From the NCBI GenBank assembly GCA_004009845.1, contig RMBW01000266.1, forward strand, positions 1 to 17,565: DNA of 17,565 nucleotides, read 5' to 3'. Below, one piece after another: positions 14,675 through 17,565 of the stretch. Made by a program: the position numbers and the translations under genes. Position 1 is the first letter of the stretch, and each line of letters starts with the position of its first letter. The notes below the pieces were generated by a model, which was given only the letters and a program-made list of their open reading frames with translations, had not been told where the DNA came from and searched no databases. This stretch comes from Davidsoniella eucalypti. Taxonomy: Eukaryota > Ascomycota > Sordariomycetes > Microascales > Ceratocystidaceae.

Positions 14675-15375
14675 ATGATGGCGCACGCCATGCGCGATAC
14701 ATTAAGGGCGATTGAAGCCTCGAAAGACGGCGAAAGCCCAACGGTCACCCCCACTGAATCAATCAGCCTCGTACCAACACACATGGACGACAGCGAAATG
14801 ACCGACGAAATCAACACCACCATCAACAAAAACAACAAAAACAAACGCCGCATCGAGGAGATCGAGCTACCAAGCTCTGTTCAGACTACACAGAGCACCA
14901 ACAAGCTTCTGCTTATCGGTGGTGGCAAGATTCCCTCCCCCAAGCACATCCGTGACTTGGTTAACTGCAATGGAGAAATGAAGGCCATTGAGGTCAGGCT
15001 GACCTCGAAGAATAACATCAGCATCACATGCAGCAGCACCTCCGCGAAGGCCAGCCTCCTCAAAACTAAGGACAGCTGGATGGCACGCCTCCGGCCTTTG
15101 GGCTGGAAGGACTGCATCGAGTCTGAAAACTGGCAACGCCTTGTGATGCACGGGATGCGTCTCGAAGAGATCGATAACTTTGCTGAAGAATTCTACGACA
15201 GCAATGGCATCGAGGCCTTCCCGAGAGTGCGCATACTACGCAAACTCGCCCAGGAGACGGTCGGGGATCCGTCGTGTTTACTGTCCTGAACCAGGCAAGT
15301 GCGTCTGCTTGTCTCAACAAGCAGATGTTCTTTGTTGCGCAAAAAGTCAAGATTGTTAAGTATTTTTATGATTAG
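14675..15375 (+). pseudogene. LINE ORF1 (gag-like), frameshifted and shortened
   Basis: 205 codons from ATG 14675 to 15289, then continuing in the -1 frame (GSVVFTVLNQASASACLNKQ) to TAG 15373-15375. The acidic, low-complexity start (TPTESISLVP, INTTINKNNKNK) is followed by a globular part (SPKHIRDLVN, LRPLGWKDCIESENWQRLVM, EAFPRVRILRKLAQ). This matches the style of ORF1 in fungal I/Tad-type LINEs, which bind the element's RNA. The frame break near 15263 fits loss of one G from a G-run. The CCHC zinc knuckles expected after this region are absent: the sequence passes within a few bases into the endonuclease start. An internal deletion is likely. Clade assignment is tentative. Confidence 0.65.
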
Positions 15376-15379
15376 AAAA

Positions 15380-17565
15380 CTCACGATCTTTCAGCATAAC
15401 CAGGGAAAAGCGTAAAGGCATTTTGGACCATCTCTTTGATTAGCAATAACGCAGAGAGTGGAGATATTGTGCATTCAAGAACCCTGGGTATGGAAAAAAG
15501 AAGGCAAATGGATTTTCCAGGACCACCAAAACTTTCACACCTTCAAACCAGCTTTATCTCTGCTAACAAGACCAAGGGTCGTGACCTATATCCAAAAGGA
15601 CATTGACTTCACAATAGAAAAGCCCTCTCGACATCGCAAGCAGCGATATTCAATGCATAAGACTTTCATTAGACGCGCAACCATTATTGGTCAACCTCTA
15701 CCACCATCCGACCCACCCCTTTTACAGCACCGCTTGTCCAGCAATGGCAGGTTGGGAGTGGCATCATAGTCGGGGACTTCAACACTTCATCATCCATGGT
15801 GGTCTGTGAACTGTGAGCAATCACAGCATGCAGATGAAGTCGTTGGTTGGTTGCAGAGGAACAATGCGGACTTGGTGGTGGATCCCGAGAATGCTCTGGT
15901 CAACAGAGGCACTTTCTTCACCACCAGGTCGCAGAAAAATCCATCATCGATCTCGCCTTCCTCACCGGGCAGATGAAGCAAACGAAAACTAGTTGGACGT
16001 GTGAAGGTCTCCTCCCGGTTCGGATCACCAGTGCATTAAATTGCAGTTCCACGACGCCCGAAAAAACGAAAAGAGACAGAAAAAAAATATATAACTTGAA
16101 AAAAAAACGGACTGGAAACAGTTCAGAGAGAGCCTCAAAAAAAAGGAGGCATAAGTATTAGAAAATCTCAAAAAAAGAGATACTCGACCGGATCTGGCAG
16201 CCATTCTGACCGCCGCCATCCAGGATACCTGCGCAGAGGTGATGCCGAAGGCTCGCATCTGCCCCCGGAGTAAGCCTTGGTGGAACGACGAACTCAAGCT
16301 ATGAGGAAGTCCTTCCTGAGGGCTGAACGACATTGGAAGAAGGATAAGATCTGTCACACGGAGTACAAAGAAAAACGAAACAGGTACTTCCATGCCATTA
16401 TCAAAAACCAAAACTAACTATCAAAACTCTTTCTTAGAGCAAGCAACCGGTGACGAAGTCTTCACTGCTATGAGATACACGAAACCCACAACCGACTCGT
16501 ATATACAACCACTCGAGGAAAATGGTGTCAAGGCTGAGTCTTTCGACGACCAAGCTAAGATGCTACTGAATCTTGTGGGGCGGCGAAAAAGGTGAGTCCC
16601 TTGAGGACGAAGACACTCTACCCATCCCACACTCACGAGAACTCGAAATGGCCTTGGCCTAACATCTCTACCATTGAGATTGAAAGAGCTATCATGACCT
16701 CAACCCTAAGAAGTCTGCTGGACCAGATGGGATTAATTTCCAAATGATCCAAAATGCGTATAGGCCATCCGAGGTCTTCCACTATGTCTAACGGAGCTAT
16801 TCACTAAAGGACAGTGTCCTAAGTTGTGGCGCCAGGGATTGGAGTGATATTGAAAAAAACCCAACAAGCCAGACTATTCCCGTATCAAGGCATATCGGAT
16901 TATCACGCTGCTGAACTGCTTAGGTAAAGTATTGGAACGAATTTTTGCACAGAGACTTGGTTTCTTGGCTGCAACAAAGGACGACCTGCTTCACCCAACG
17001 CAGTTTGGCGGACGGAAACAACGATCGACGATCGATGCAGCAATGGTTCTCATGGACCAAGTCAAGTCATGGAAGAAACAGGGCCTGAAATCGAGTATTG
17101 CACTACTTGATATCAAAAGGCGCGCTCGACCATGTTAATAGGGATACCCTACTGTGGCACTGCAGAGATCTAGGTCTTCCGAATAACTGCACCCAATGGA
17201 TTGCAGCCTTCTTCAAAAAGAGGAAGGTCCAGATATGTTTTGATGGCAAACGAACAAACTTCTATACCATTGACCAGGGCATACCGCAAGGCAGCCCGAT
17301 CTCCCCTATTCTGTTCTTGATTTATTCGAGACTTACACACATAATATCCCCAATCCATTCCAAGTTCATGGCATTCAGCTCTCATACATTGATGATATTC
17401 TGATTACGGTAGCTTCCAAAAAGCTTTGCGAGAAATTGCAGAGCTCTAGAGGCTATCGTTGAAGATCTCACCAGGCAAGCCGACGATAGTTCCGTTCGAA
17501 TTTGAGAGTTCCAAGACTAAGTTCTTCTGCATTTAACAAGGGGAGTAAAGCAGCAAGCAACGAAC
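15380..17565 (+). pseudogene. LINE ORF2: endonuclease and reverse transcriptase, partial
   Basis: The reading begins LTIFQHNQGK, the usual start of an APE-like endonuclease. It continues with EILCIQEPWVW (catalytic glutamate), PRVVTYIQKDI, then IIVGDFNT with HHPWW one frame over (about 15763-15800). The reverse transcriptase follows: SAGPDGINFQMIQNA (near 16711-16755), YRIITLLNCLGKVLERI, PTQFGGRKQRSTIDA, IALLDIK, DQGIPQGSPISPILFLIYSR and the catalytic YIDD (about 17384-17395). In-frame stops near 15413 and 15437 and many single-base frame changes (for example an extra T after 15783 and an extra A near 17115) make it inactive. It nicks target DNA and copies RNA in intact relatives. It continues beyond the window, so RNase H and the 3' tail are not seen. 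Confidence 0.82.

Overview
The window reads as accessory, transposon-rich DNA from a filamentous ascomycete (Pezizomycotina, perhaps a Sordariomycete). The evidence is a short GT..AG intron with fungal-type signals, a fungal secreted-protein relic, a member of the fungal C2H2/DUF3505-RecQ-like helicase family, a chromodomain Ty3/gypsy element and a fungal-type LINE. No clearly intact host gene is visible. The genus cannot be settled from the sequence alone.

Layout. 1-737 is upstream DNA with a TATA box. 738-1332 is a broken two-exon gene for a small secreted AA1-like (Alt a 1-like) protein. 1333-3258 is AT-rich and contains a ~590-bp block that recurs at 12670-13175. 3259-6536 is the N-terminal half of a large two-zinc-finger RecQ-like helicase-family gene. 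It carries in-frame stops, is split by a solo LTR with a CTTGA target duplication, and is cut off before the helicase motor by a second LTR. 6537-12370 is a nest of related LTR elements. LTR-B with its leader (+ strand) has received a 1398-bp non-autonomous LTR element (TRIM-like, - strand, GTCCA duplication, identical LTRs). It abuts a 5'-truncated chromodomain Ty3/gypsy element (- strand, one frameshift in pol). 12670-13949 is the second copy of the flank block, carrying tiny poly(A)-tailed insertions. 13950-14128 is a solo LTR of the TRIM family (AACAT duplication). 14675 to the end is a decayed LINE with ORF1, an endonuclease and a reverse transcriptase, running off the window.

How the parts relate. 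The LTRs of LTR-B, the TRIM and the gypsy element are all about 180 bp. They share a TATA context and an 'ATCGG' motif at LTR position 117. In the two cases where the 5' LTR junction survives, the 11 bases starting at position 117 are exactly complementary to the bases just downstream of the LTR. That is the layout of Tf1-type self-primed reverse transcription, with compensating base changes between families. The short leader after LTR-B contains an array of at least seven small hairpins whose stems also co-vary. These RNA-level features, together with a precisely reconstructable insertion history, are the most novel content of the window. The gypsy element, or an intact relative, is the plausible supplier of proteins for the TRIM.
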